DNA of 64,000 bases from Capilliphycus salinus (GCF_047276495.1 NZ_CP178543.1:6634001-6698000); one strand, 5' to 3'. Shown: positions 42,701 to 50,596, counted from the stretch's first letter. The notes: generated from the sequence alone by a model not told the origin. A program made the numbers and translations.

Positions 42701-43333
42701 GCGATCAAGTTTCGCTTCAATATCTTGTTTATCTGATAGAAAAGAAACCCAGTCTCCTAACAGCGTGGTTAACGGGGGAGCATTTCGCAAACTTCGCCAA
42801 ATTACATAATTCCATTCTCCCTGAGTTTCCCTCGCCAATTTCACCGCCAGAGACGTTTTTCCAATTCCCCCCATTCCCAAAACCGCAACCAAATGACAGC
42901 CATCAATAAGAACCCATTGTTTGAGGGTATTAAGTTCGTTTGTCCGTCCATAAAATAGGTTAACATCGACCGCATCTCCCCAGTCACAATGATTTTCAAT
43001 AGAAGCAACGGTCGCGGGAGAAACGGGAGAAGCAACGGAAACGGGTTCGGGAATATCTAGTTGTTGATGTCGGAAATGATAACGTTCGAGAGCGGCTTGA
43101 AAATTCGTTTTACTGACATTTTCCCCCAAAGCTTGACTGAGCAATTTCCACAATTTCGGGCCAACATCACGGGTAAGATAACTCACCGAATACCCTGAAG
43201 CGTTGGCGATTTGTTCATAGGTTTGTTTTTGACAAGTCCCCTGAAGAATTGCCGTTTCTACATCGGTGAGATATCGGCCAAAATGAGCATAAACTGCGGC
43301 GTTGGCGATTTGAATTGCTGGCGTCAAGTCCAT
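39716..43333 (-). CDS. NB-ARC ATPase with 14 WD40 repeats (STAND family), 1205 aa
   Basis: The first ~95 residues are a helical domain seen in front of cyanobacterial STAND proteins (sometimes called the vMAP N-terminal HTH-type domain). NB-ARC spans about 125-450: P-loop GMGGIGKT (153-160), LLILDNVE Walker B, and 'YSNPLALKI'-like YSYNPLALKIVA. Helical repeats follow, then 14 WD40 repeats from about residue 585, each ending in IKLW/VKLW/LRLW-type blades. That is enough for two seven-bladed propellers. The third blade contains a KIGD micro-repeat (DKIGDKIGDKIGE). No enzymatic effector domain is visible. STAND proteins oligomerise on ligand binding; some bacterial ones act in antiphage defence, but the role here is unknown. 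Confidence 0.87.
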   Translation of the reverse strand: MDLTPAIQIANAAVYAHFGRYLTDVETAILQGTCQKQTYEQIANASGYSVSYLTRDVGPKLWKLLSQALGENVSKTNFQAALERYHFRHQQLDIPEPVSVASPVSPATVASIENHCDWGDAVDVNLFYGRTNELNTLKQWVLIDGCHLVAVLGMGGIGKTSLAVKLARETQGEWNYVIWRSLRNAPPLTTLLGDWVSFLSDKQDIEAKLDRLLYWLRSARCLLILDNVETILSSGSRAGQYRSGYEDYGEFLTAIGQTAHQSCLLITSREKPGEIAALEGEQLAVRSLQLGGCRETAEALIGLVGLSGTSDQKHQLLRRYSYNPLALKIVATSIQDLFAGEIGQFLEQDTVIFNNIRRLLDQQFERLSSLEKMVMFWLAINREWTTIAELAEDIIPVVSRMELLEALESLSWRSLIEKQAGRYTQQPVVMEYVIDQMLSQMTAEMTRMTELNSHLDSIELLRRYPLLKATARDYVRQTQISLILEPLSRELLNLFGNIDSTQTVLMNILSSLQQKSGSEINYLAGNLVNLLFDLQVDISNSNLSNLSLWQVDFRSRNLNGVNLSESNLSKSVFTKSFGTVYSLAWSQDNRILATGHADGEICLWMVETGQLFLKIKGHESSVWTLAFHPENTQLASASFDSPTIKLWNIKTGEIEHTLTGHRDWVRGLAFSSDGKILVSCSSDRTIKVWDKIGDKIGDKIGENHGNNSCKTLHGHTEAVMTLCLSPEGLLASGSEDLSLRLWDIKSGECLRVLEGHQGVISSVAFSRDGQTLASCEEKTIKLWNVETGNCYQTLQDDLTLVWSVAFSRDGEILGGSDGQILRLWDVKTGKCVAVLGEYTSQIWSIAFSPNGQMLAACDNEMIQIWNLETRERLRTWRGYADSVGSYWCLAFSQTGEFLASGSGDGVVRLWKTQTGECLKILRKHSKLVRTVGFSLKGEILASAGEDQIICLWDRLSGRGIKSLAGHTDTIWSVCFSPNGEVLASGSADKTVKLWEVKTGKCLQSLSEHRDRILTVVFSPNGEVLASGSADQTVKLWDIKTGECLQTFSEHRGWVWSLAFSPDGRFLASGSEDRTVKLWDVKTGECLKTLAGHAKLIWSLVFSRDGQKLISGSADKTAKLWDVKTAECLQSFPGNIDLIWAFYYSLDEQIIASGSNGDTILLWNLADQTTLKTLKTPRIYEGMNLGDVTGLTEATIANLKLLGAIT

Positions 43334-43580
43334 TGGGTTTGCAAGTCCACTAGCCTTAAGCTGAGTTTACCTGAGATTATCAGAGTTGAGCAGAGATTCA
43401 ATTAGATTATAGGTTAACTTTAGTATTCCTCTCGCGTGTCGCCCAAGAAACTCTAGCAAGATTGCATTTCGCCTCTATCCCCTGTATAGCGCTACGCGCA
43501 AGTCGTGAGGTCAGGAGTCGTGAGGTCAGAAGTCGGGAGGTCAGAAGTCGGGAGAAACTGTTTACTGTAAACTGTAATAA

Positions 43581-43822
43581 CTCTATGCACGAACTTCGCT
43601 CTATGCACGAACTTCGCTCTATGCACGAACTTCGCTCTATGCACGAACTTCGCTCTATGCACGAACTTCGCTCTATGCACGAACTTCGCTCTCGACGGAA
43701 GCCGCCAAGTCGCAAGGAACGCGCTCTCGACGGAAGCCGCCAAGTCGCAAGGAACGCGCTCTCGACGGAAGCCGCCAAGTCGCAAGGAACGCGCTGGTGA
43801 CTGGTGACTGGTGACTGGTGAC
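43581..43822. repeat. three adjacent tandem arrays
   Basis: Six perfect copies of an 18-base unit (CTCTATGCACGAACTTCG) start at 43581 and run to 43688. Three perfect copies of a 35-base unit beginning CTCTCGACGGAAGCCGCC follow at 43689, 43724 and 43759. Four TGGTGAC heptamers finish at 43822. AGTCGTGAGGTC/AGAAGTCGGGAGGTC repeats precede the arrays (43501-43556). Open frames on both strands here only reflect the repeats, so I call no gene. The 35-mer shares 23 bases with 9549-9571. Confidence 0.85.
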
Positions 43823-43932
43823 TGTTCTCTGTCCTTAGCGCCATATATTCGTGGTTTGTCGGATAATAATGTATACTTTTGTGAAAATTGTCAATTCAGT
43901 TCACCGATCAAGCCAGTAAGTGAGGACTAGAA

Positions 43933-45408
43933 ATGTACATCGTACAGATTGCCTCTGAATGCGCTCCCGTAATCAAAGCCGGAGGCTTGGGCGATGTGGT
44001 TTACGGACTCAGCCGCGAGTTAGAAATACGGGGCCATAGCGTAGAAATTATTCTACCGAAATATGATTGTATGCGGTACGACCACATCTGGGGATTGCAC
44101 GAAGCCTATCGAGATTTATCAGTACCCTGGTATGGTGCCGCAATTCTTTGTGATGTTTATTGCGGTTGGGTACACGGACGATTATGTTTCTTTATTGAAC
44201 CTCGTTCGGGCGATCAATTCTTCAACCGAGGCTGTTATTATGGTTGCGATGATGATAATATGCGGTTTGCCTTTTTTAGTAAAGCCGCTTTAGAATTTTT
44301 ATTACGCACCAATAAACGCCCCGACATCATTCATTGCCACGACTGGCAAACCGGTTTAATTCCCGTGATGCTCTTTGAAATTTATAAATATCATGGCCTA
44401 GAGTATCAACGAGTTTGCTACACCATTCATAATTTTAAACACCAAGGAATTGGCGGGGTTGATGTTCTTTGGGCGACGGGACTCAATAACGAAGCCTATT
44501 ATTTTGATTACAGTCGTCTGAGAGACAATTTTAATCCCTTCGCGCTTAATTTTATGAAGGGCGGTATTGTTTACTCCAATTTTGTTACCACTGTTTCACC
44601 CCATCACGCTTGGGAAGCCCATCTGGGCGACTGTGGTTATGGTTTAGGTCATACCTTACACGAACACCAACACAAGTTTACCGGTGTTCTCAACGGCATT
44701 GATTATAATGTTTGGAATCCCGAAATAGATGACTATATTCCGTTTAATTATAGTCCCGACGATTTCCAGACCAAAATTAAGAATAAAAAAGCCTTACGAG
44801 AAAAACTCTGGCTGCGCCATGTCAACCAACCGGTTATCGCTTATATCGGACGCCTAGACCAACAAAAAGGCGTTCATCTGGTCCACCATGCCATTTATTA
44901 CGCCCTACAGCGAGAGGCGCAATTTGTACTACTCGGTTCGGCAACTGAACGGGGAATAAATGATTGGTTCTGGCATGAAAAACATTACCTCGATCATAAC
45001 CCCGATTGTCATCTAGAAATCGGCTTTAACGAAGAACTTTCTCACCTAATTTATGCCGGTGCCGATATGATTATTGTCCCCAGTAATTACGAACCCTGCG
45101 GACTCACTCAAATGATCGGCATGAGATACGGAACCGTGCCAATTGTTCGCGGCGTCGGCGGGTTAGTCAGTACCGTTTTTGATCGGGATTATGACAACCA
45201 TCAACCCGAAGAAAAACGCAACGGTTATGTTTTTTATCAAACCGATAATCAAGCCTTAGAATCGGCAATGGATCGGGCAATTGGTTTGTGGCATTATTAC
45301 CCCAAAGAGTTCCGCCAACTCGCCTTACAAGGCATGGAATCTGATTATTCTTGGAACTATCCCGGTAAAGATTATGTCGGTATCTACGAACATATTCGCC
45401 ATAGATAA
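43933..45408 (+). CDS. glgA: glycogen synthase GlgA, 491 aa
   Basis: GT5 glycosyltransferase that extends alpha-1,4-glucan from ADP-glucose. IKAGGLGDVVYGLS (14-27) is the ADP-glucose-binding KxGGL motif. 'PDIIHCHDWQTGLIPVML', 'TIHNFKHQGIGG', 'FTGVLNGIDYNVWNPEID', 'AYIGRLDQQKGVHL' and 'SNYEPCGLTQMIGMRYGTVPIVRGVGGL' are the expected later motifs, including the C-terminal nucleotide-binding EPCGL. Cyanobacteria usually have two GlgA enzymes, and which class this is cannot be fixed by eye. Followed after 70 bases by a ROK sugar kinase, which fits carbon-storage metabolism. Start ATG. Confidence 0.94.
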   Translation: MYIVQIASECAPVIKAGGLGDVVYGLSRELEIRGHSVEIILPKYDCMRYDHIWGLHEAYRDLSVPWYGAAILCDVYCGWVHGRLCFFIEPRSGDQFFNRGCYYGCDDDNMRFAFFSKAALEFLLRTNKRPDIIHCHDWQTGLIPVMLFEIYKYHGLEYQRVCYTIHNFKHQGIGGVDVLWATGLNNEAYYFDYSRLRDNFNPFALNFMKGGIVYSNFVTTVSPHHAWEAHLGDCGYGLGHTLHEHQHKFTGVLNGIDYNVWNPEIDDYIPFNYSPDDFQTKIKNKKALREKLWLRHVNQPVIAYIGRLDQQKGVHLVHHAIYYALQREAQFVLLGSATERGINDWFWHEKHYLDHNPDCHLEIGFNEELSHLIYAGADMIIVPSNYEPCGLTQMIGMRYGTVPIVRGVGGLVSTVFDRDYDNHQPEEKRNGYVFYQTDNQALESAMDRAIGLWHYYPKEFRQLALQGMESDYSWNYPGKDYVGIYEHIRHR

Positions 45409-45478
45409 AGATAGAAAATTTGGCAATTTCAGCGTTAAAAACTGATGATGTTATCGCTCAATTCGGGGGTTAGGAAAA

Positions 45479-46435
45479 ATGAATCATAAAATCCTCGCCC
45501 TCGACTTTGGGGGTACAAAATTGGCCGCAGCCACTCTCATTCCCGGCGAACAAAAATGGCACCAGACTCGCCGTCAACTTTCGGGAAATTCTCCCACTGC
45601 GGCCACCGATATGGAAATTATGCGATCGCTAATTCGGGAGTTATTGGGCGATGAAAAACCCCTGGCAATTGGCGTCAGTTTTGGCGGGCCGGTTGATGCC
45701 AAAACCGGAATTGTTCGCCTCTCCCACCATGTTTCAGGATGGGAAAATACACCCTTACAGGAGATTTTAGAAGCCGAATATAACGCCCCGGTTAGAGTTG
45801 ATAATGATGCCAATGTTGCCGCTTTGGGTGAATACAAATTCGGCGCCGGACAAGGCTGTGAAAGCTTATTTTATATCACCATTAGTACCGGAGTTGGAGG
45901 CGGTTGGATACTCGATGGCCGTCCTTGGCAGGGTTCCCAGGGAATGGCCGGAGAAATTGGTCATACCGTCGTTAAACCCGATGGACCGTTGTGTTTGTGT
46001 GGAAAACGGGGTTGTGTCGAAAGATTGGCGTCCGGGCCATATATCGCCCAACAAGTCCGTCAAAGCTTACATGAACAACCCGAAAAAGGGGAAATTATTC
46101 GCAATTTAGTTAATCATCAACTCGATAATATTACCGCTGAAATTGTCAGTCAAGCCGCAAACACCGGCGATGAACTCTGCCAAAACGCGATAAAATTAGC
46201 AGGATGGGCGATCGGCGTCGGTATTGGGAATGCGGCAAATTTTATCAATCCCCAACGGTTTATCTTGGGCGGTGGCGTCACCAAAGCCGGGGATTTATTT
46301 TGGCACCAAGTCCGACAAATTTCTCGCCAAACCGCCTTACCTGAAATTGATTTTGAAATATTTCCCGCCCAGTTAGGCGATGAAGCCCCCCTGTGGGGCG
46401 CCGTAGCCTTAGCAGAAACCAGCCTTTTACAGTAA
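45479..46435 (+). CDS. ROK-family sugar kinase, 318 aa
   Basis: DFGGTKLA (9-16) is the ATP phosphate motif, 'VDNDANVAALGEYKFGAG' the catalytic Asp region, 'TGVGGGWILDG' a glycine-rich strand, and CLCGKRGC the zinc cysteine cluster with GxxC spacing and a preceding EIGH. These mark the ROK family, which includes glucokinases and N-acyl-sugar kinases as well as repressors. No DNA-binding domain is present, so a kinase, probably glucokinase, is likeliest. It follows glgA on the same strand. Confidence 0.88.
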   Translation: MNHKILALDFGGTKLAAATLIPGEQKWHQTRRQLSGNSPTAATDMEIMRSLIRELLGDEKPLAIGVSFGGPVDAKTGIVRLSHHVSGWENTPLQEILEAEYNAPVRVDNDANVAALGEYKFGAGQGCESLFYITISTGVGGGWILDGRPWQGSQGMAGEIGHTVVKPDGPLCLCGKRGCVERLASGPYIAQQVRQSLHEQPEKGEIIRNLVNHQLDNITAEIVSQAANTGDELCQNAIKLAGWAIGVGIGNAANFINPQRFILGGGVTKAGDLFWHQVRQISRQTALPEIDFEIFPAQLGDEAPLWGAVALAETSLLQ

Positions 46436-46480
46436 ACAGTGACCGGGGGACTGGGGGAGAGGGGACGGGGAGTCGGGTTT

Positions 46481-46541
46481 GTAGGGGCGGGTTCGAGTTA
46501 ACCTTGAATTCCTAGCCAACAAGTATTATAAACCCGCCCCG
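46481..46541. repeat. GGGGCGGGTT palindromic element
   Basis: TAGGGGCGGGTTCGAG (46482-46497) faces AACCCGCCCC (46531-46540), an inverted pair around about 35 bases. It lies in the gap after the ROK gene. Confidence 0.75.
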
Positions 46542-46819
46542 TCACCTTTAATTGCCTGCAAACTTTCTATTTCTTCATAGCTGCCTTCTTCCTTCTTCTT
46601 CAAAAATTAACCGATACAAAACTTAATTAATTGTGATAATTCAAAGGAATTATAAACTTAATTATACAATTAACGAACTTATTCCGGATATTGTAATTTT
46701 GTCTAGAAAAATAATAGGAATTCCGCATTTGTACGCTTGTAGCGACCCGAATTGATCGCTTAATATGGAAATAGACAGATCGGCGCCGAGTCGAGGCAAA
46801 ACCAGTAAAAGGAGAAACC

Positions 46820-46969
46820 ATGCTGCTGTCACACGTATCCATCAAGAGTTCATCTTCGAGCAAAAAGAAAAAAGCGGAAGCAGTCAGGAAGCTAGAACCT
46901 TATATTTGCCCTCAATCTGAGGAAAAACCCCCATCTCAAGAATCTAGCCCATCCTCTGAGAAAGAATGA
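46820..46969 (+). CDS. small charged protein, 49 aa
   Basis: An ATG at 46820 follows an excellent ribosome site (AAAAGGAGAAACC). The 49-codon frame ends with TGA at 46967-46969. The product begins with a short hydrophobic MLLSHVSIK, then a Ser/Lys-rich stretch (SSSSSKKKKAEAVRK), one cysteine (YICPQ), and a Ser/Pro/Glu-rich tail. It is unlike any family I know. It precedes a GNAT gene on the same strand by 79 bases, so the two could form a pair. It could also be a leader peptide or an antitoxin-like partner, but neither is shown. Confidence 0.5.
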   Translation: MLLSHVSIKSSSSSKKKKAEAVRKLEPYICPQSEEKPPSQESSPSSEKE

Positions 46970-47048
46970 ATTGACTAACTAGCGATCGCTGATTTACTCT
47001 TGCTTAATCGGATCAGAGGTGTACTACTGTTAAGCAAGTTTAGCATGA

Positions 47049-47711
47049 ATGACGCCAACCTACAAGTTTAATTTTAGACCCGCCATCCCTGAAGATTGGG
47101 AAGCGATTATTGACATTCATAACTCTCTTGTTACCCGAGATAAGAATGTCTTAAATTATCATGGTTTTTTGTTGGCTAAAACCACAGAAAAAGAGATTCA
47201 AGACAACATCGACAAGCAGACTCAATATTTTGTCGCTGTCGAACAATACTTAGAAAAAAACCCGGTTTTTAAACACCAAATCAAGCCGACTCCGAGTCAC
47301 CAACAAAAAACCGGGTTCCCCAATCAAAATACTACTAATTTTACTAATAACATTCGGGGATTTTTAGCCCTATCAAAACCAAAAATTACCCCTGAATTTT
47401 TAAACCAAATTATTTGGAAAGATGATTCTTACCGAAATCAAATTCTCGGCGAGAGACATCTTTATATAAAAATTATCGCCACTCACCCCAACCACAGAGG
47501 TAAAGGTGTTGCTCAATTTATGTATAAGTCGCTCTATGAAACCTTTCCCAATTCCTTTTTATCCGCCTTTATCGTTAACAAACCCATCTCAAACCATCGT
47601 TCAATTATCTTCCATGAAAAGCAAGGGTTTTATCCCGTCGGAACCCTCAAACTTGAATCTTTTTTAGATTTTAAAAATTATGAAAGTCTTTTGATGGTCA
47701 AACAAATCTAA
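47049..47711 (+). CDS. GNAT-family N-acetyltransferase with inserted repeat, 220 aa
   Basis: The acetyl-CoA-binding core is present: 'FNFRPAIPEDWEAIIDIHNS' at the N-terminus and 'IIATHPNHRGKGVAQFMYKSLYE' containing the R-x-x-G-x-G/A pyrophosphate loop (HRGKGVA), then 'FHEKQGFYPVGTLKLES'. The usual beta-hairpin (VAVEQYL ... IRGFLALSK) is split by about 38 extra residues (roughly 73-110), encoded by a palindromic repeat element at 47259-47317. The insertion keeps frame. Substrate is unknown. The enzyme may still fold if the loop is exposed, which is inference. Confidence 0.72.
   Translation: MTPTYKFNFRPAIPEDWEAIIDIHNSLVTRDKNVLNYHGFLLAKTTEKEIQDNIDKQTQYFVAVEQYLEKNPVFKHQIKPTPSHQQKTGFPNQNTTNFTNNIRGFLALSKPKITPEFLNQIIWKDDSYRNQILGERHLYIKIIATHPNHRGKGVAQFMYKSLYETFPNSFLSAFIVNKPISNHRSIIFHEKQGFYPVGTLKLESFLDFKNYESLLMVKQI
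47259..47317. repeat. palindromic element inserted in the GNAT gene
   Basis: AACCCGGTTTTT (47259-47270) and AAAAACCGGGTT (47306-47317) are a perfect 12-bp inverted repeat, ends of a 59-base element. Similar arms (AAACCCGGTTTCTT and AACCAGGTTTTTT) border 61842-61905 in non-coding DNA, which suggests a dispersed family. Confidence 0.7.
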
Positions 47712-47765
47712 TCACATCCCATCAATAAATAACTCTAATAAACCCGCCCCGAAGATTTTTATTTG

Positions 47766-48320
47766 TAGGGGCGGGTTCCGTCAAGAATTATCCAACCCAA
47801 AAATAACTGTAATAAACCCGCCCAATTAACAATTAATTTGGGCGAAGTGGGGCGGGTTCCGTCAAGAATTATCCAACCCAAAAATAACTGTAATAAACCC
47901 GCCCAATTAACAATTAATTTGGGCGAAGTGGGGCGGGTTCCGTCAAGAATTATCCAACCCAAAAATAACTGTAATAAACCCGCCCAATTAACAATTAATT
48001 TGGGCGAAGTGGGGCGGGTTTAGATAATTTGTTGCTGGGTATCCAAGATTTAAAAGAACCCGCCCCTACGGGGTTTTTATTTGTTTATAGATAGCTGTAA
48101 TTCAGACCCAATTAACAATTAATTTGGGCGAAGGTGGGGCGGGTTTAGATAATTTGTTGCTGGGTATCCAAGATTTAAAAGAACCCGCCCCTACGGGGTT
48201 TTTATTTGTTTATAGATAGCTGTAATTCAGACCCAATTAACAATTAATTTGGGCGAAGGTGGGGCGGGTTTAGATAATTTGTTGCTGGGTATCCAAGATT
48301 TAAAATAACCCGCCCCTACG
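47766..48320. repeat. tandem arrays built on GGGGCGGGTT elements
   Basis: An 81-base unit beginning GGGGCGGGTTCCGTC starts at 47768, 47849 and 47930. The element is then followed by a 125-base unit beginning GGGGCGGGTTTAGAT, starting at 48011, 48136 and 48261 (the last partial, ending with AACCCGCCCCTAC at 48320). Both units share AATTAACAATTAATTTGGGCGAA. Open frames through this array reflect the repeat, so no gene is called. Confidence 0.85.
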
Positions 48321-48367
48321 GGGTTTTTATCTGTTAAAACTAGATTTGTTAAAACGAGATCTAGAGT

Positions 48368-49276
48368 TTACCAAAGCGCTCGTCTGGGCTGTGTGGGTTC
48401 TGTACTCGAACGATTTGCGGTATCATCAGAAAAACGTTGATAGGGAAAACGTCCCGTCTCCGAATTAAACCATTTATTCCATAATTCTTCCGTATTTTCT
48501 GAACTGGTAATCGTAGAATTGATCAGTTTACCCCATTCTAAATTATTCTGGGGAAAAATACAACCGTAATTTTCAAAAGTCAACGGTTCTTGAGGAATCA
48601 AACGATAGAGTTGAATATCTTCCCCTTGCTTCCAAATTTCTCCAATCAGTAAAATACCATCGCTGGCGATCGCATCAATTTCATTATTTTTCAGACGTCG
48701 CAAACCTTCAGTTCGACTTCCTAAAATTTGCCAATCAGCTTCAGGATAAATCGGTTTAAAATCAGTATCGGTTGTTGTTCCTTGAATAAAAGCGATAGAA
48801 ACTGGATTGGTTGTCACCATTTCCAATTCTTCTTCTGTGATCCGAGTTGGATCTAAACGTTCCGCATCTTCTTCTTGAACTAATAACTGTATTCCGGTGG
48901 TAAAAAACGGGATAGAAAATTCAACCGTTTGTTCACGTTCAACCGTAATACTATCCGCCCCGCAGACCAAATCAACCGTACCATTTTCGACCGAACTAAA
49001 CCGATTTTCAATGGTCACGGGTTTAAACTGAATTTGAATCGGTTTATTTAATTCTTGTTCCAGACGACGGTGAATTAACTGCATTAACTCCACAGAATAC
49101 CCCTCAAAGTTATTGCTATCGTTAGAATAACTAAAGGGAATGGCATCTTCACGCACACCCACCGTTAAAACCCCCGTCCGGTTCACCTTTTCTAACACCG
49201 TTTCAGCAACGCTTGGAAGCTGAAGTCCAACGGTAAACAGAAGGCTGAATAAGGAAATTGTAATTTTAGTGTTCAT
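48368..49276 (-). CDS. family 3 extracellular solute-binding protein, 302 aa
   Basis: Signal peptide (hydrophobic ISLFSLLFTVGLQLP, cleavage near SVAET) and the amino-acid-type solute-binding fold: 'VLTVGVREDAIPFSYSNDSNNFEGYSVELMQLI', 'QFKPVTIENRFSSVENGTVDLVCGADSITVEREQTVEFSIPFF', 'AFIQGTTTDTDF', 'RLKNNEIDAIASDGILLIG'. The R-x-D-type ligand contacts of amino-acid binders are suggested by 'GADSITVERE'. There is no permease or ATPase beside it, so it may be a sensor or work with a transporter elsewhere. The C-terminal tail is Ser/Thr/Arg-rich. Confidence 0.85.
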   Translation of the reverse strand: MNTKITISLFSLLFTVGLQLPSVAETVLEKVNRTGVLTVGVREDAIPFSYSNDSNNFEGYSVELMQLIHRRLEQELNKPIQIQFKPVTIENRFSSVENGTVDLVCGADSITVEREQTVEFSIPFFTTGIQLLVQEEDAERLDPTRITEEELEMVTTNPVSIAFIQGTTTDTDFKPIYPEADWQILGSRTEGLRRLKNNEIDAIASDGILLIGEIWKQGEDIQLYRLIPQEPLTFENYGCIFPQNNLEWGKLINSTITSSENTEELWNKWFNSETGRFPYQRFSDDTANRSSTEPTQPRRALW

Positions 49277-49360
49277 ATCGCCAAATTAATCAAAAAATTT
49301 AAAATTAAGAATACAGCAATTCGTTGACCGTGAACAGTTATCTGTTACCCCTTTTTTCAG

Positions 49361-49420
49361 TAGGGGCGGGTTCCACATTGATGTATGTTACTCACAAATA
49401 ACATTGCTAAACCCGCCCCC
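49361..49420. repeat. GGGGCGGGTT palindromic element
   Basis: TAGGGGCGGGTTCC (49361-49374) faces AACCCGCCCCC (49410-49420). It lies upstream of the family 3 binding protein gene. Confidence 0.75.
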
Positions 49421-49501
49421 CTTATTGTTTATTGTTGTCAGATCCGGTGTCAGGGCGCGTTGATCTCGGCTATTTGTCAGCAGACTTAAATAAAGGTAAA
49501 G

Positions 49502-49683
49502 GCGGAACCTGATGGAGCGGGTTTATTTAACTTATTTCTAGGAAACATAGATTTTCGCGGAACCTGATGGGGCGGGTTTATTTAACTTATTTCTAGGAAA
49601 CATAGATTTTCGCGGAACCTGATGGGGCGGGTTTATTTAACTTATTTCTAGGAAACATAGATTTTCGCGGAACCCGCCCCTAC
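49502..49683. repeat. 55-base tandem repeat, three copies
   Basis: The unit beginning GCGGAACCTGATGG starts at 49502, 49557 and 49612 and ends with a GCGGAACCCGCCCCTAC arm at 49667-49683. Each unit contains (G/A)GCGGGTTTATTTAACTTATT. Copies 2 and 3 are identical over the unit; copy 1 differs by GAG for GGG. Confidence 0.85.
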
Positions 49684-49687
49684 AAGG

Positions 49688-50596
49688 CTAATTTTCCTCA
49701 AAAATAACCTGTTGTCCAGCCGGTGAAGTTGCATAACCTAAAATCGCTTGTACCTCCGGACTCGCAGGTTCTTTATAAACATAATACAACTGTCGCTGAT
49801 AAGGATAACTTAAAGAACCCGGTTGTACGCCTTCTACGGGAACAGTTCGCACCGTTTGTTGATTAACAACTTGAGTAAATGTCGCGTATCCAATCCCATA
49901 TTCACCCAATTGTCTCAACATTCCTGTCGTTTCATCTCGGGGTAAAGTGGTAATATTCGGCGTGGTGCCAAAAGTTCGACCTTGTAAAATCATCTCTTGA
50001 AAGGCTTGATGAGTGCCGCTAACCGGGGGACGGTTCAGGACTTGAATGGTCGCATTTGGTCCTCCAACTTCCGACCAATTGGTGATTTGTCCGGTGAAAA
50101 TACTGTAAACTTGACTATCAGTTAGTCCGCCTTGATAAGGGTTATTAATTCCGACAACAATTGCAATTTGATCGGAGGCGATGGGTAAAGCTTTTAACCC
50201 CTGTTTTTCTTCTTGAGGAGTCAGCGATCGCGAAATTCCTGCAATATCGGCTTCCCCGTTCAAAACCGCTTTAATTCCATTATTTGTACCGTTAGCAACC
50301 GTTTCAACGGTAGCGTTTGAAAATTGACGCTCAAACCCTTGTTTGAGATTTTGGGTAATCGTTACCATACTGGTTGAACCGTCAATTTTAATCTCAGTAT
50401 TGGGAGGAACCGACGCCGGAGAGGGAAAAAATTCCGCATCGGGTGGCGGAGGAGGGGGAACCGTTGCTTGAGGATTTGACGTGATATTTCCAGGTTCAGA
50501 AACCGGTTTTTTCAGGAAAAACCAATAACCGCAACCGAGTAAAATCAGAAAGATTAAAATATAAACAATGGGAGGCGGGCCGCTGCGTTTTGCCAT
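49688..50596 (-). CDS. membrane-anchored PstS-like (phosphate-type) binding protein, 302 aa
   Basis: ATG 50596 is preferred, as GGAGA lies nine or ten bases before it; a TTG at 50602 is the alternative. An N-terminal transmembrane anchor (PPIVYILIFLILLGCGYWFFL) and a proline-rich linker precede a PstS-type fold: 'IKIDGSTSMVTITQNLKQGFE', 'GTNNGIKAVLNGEADIAGISRSLTPQE', 'VGINNPYQGGLTDSQVYSIFTGQITNW', 'RPPVSGTHQAFQEMIL'. No phosphate transporter genes are adjacent. Downstream of the PspA-like gene in a likely operon. The ligand could be phosphate or another anion. Confidence 0.82.
   Translation of the reverse strand: MAKRSGPPPIVYILIFLILLGCGYWFFLKKPVSEPGNITSNPQATVPPPPPPDAEFFPSPASVPPNTEIKIDGSTSMVTITQNLKQGFERQFSNATVETVANGTNNGIKAVLNGEADIAGISRSLTPQEEKQGLKALPIASDQIAIVVGINNPYQGGLTDSQVYSIFTGQITNWSEVGGPNATIQVLNRPPVSGTHQAFQEMILQGRTFGTTPNITTLPRDETTGMLRQLGEYGIGYATFTQVVNQQTVRTVPVEGVQPGSLSYPYQRQLYYVYKEPASPEVQAILGYATSPAGQQVIFEEN

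Noticed and set aside
43407..43844. Open frames on both strands over the tandem arrays (IERSSC and MHELRS repeats)
   Set aside because: They exist only because the 18-base and 35-base units are multiples that keep a frame; there is no ribosome site or non-repetitive domain.
47759..48023. Open frames over the 81-base array
   Set aside because: 81 is a multiple of three, so a repeat without stops stays open on both strands; no start signal.
47766..49683. CRISPR array
   Set aside because: Repeats are direct tandem units with no unique spacers, have long palindromic arms, and no cas gene is near.
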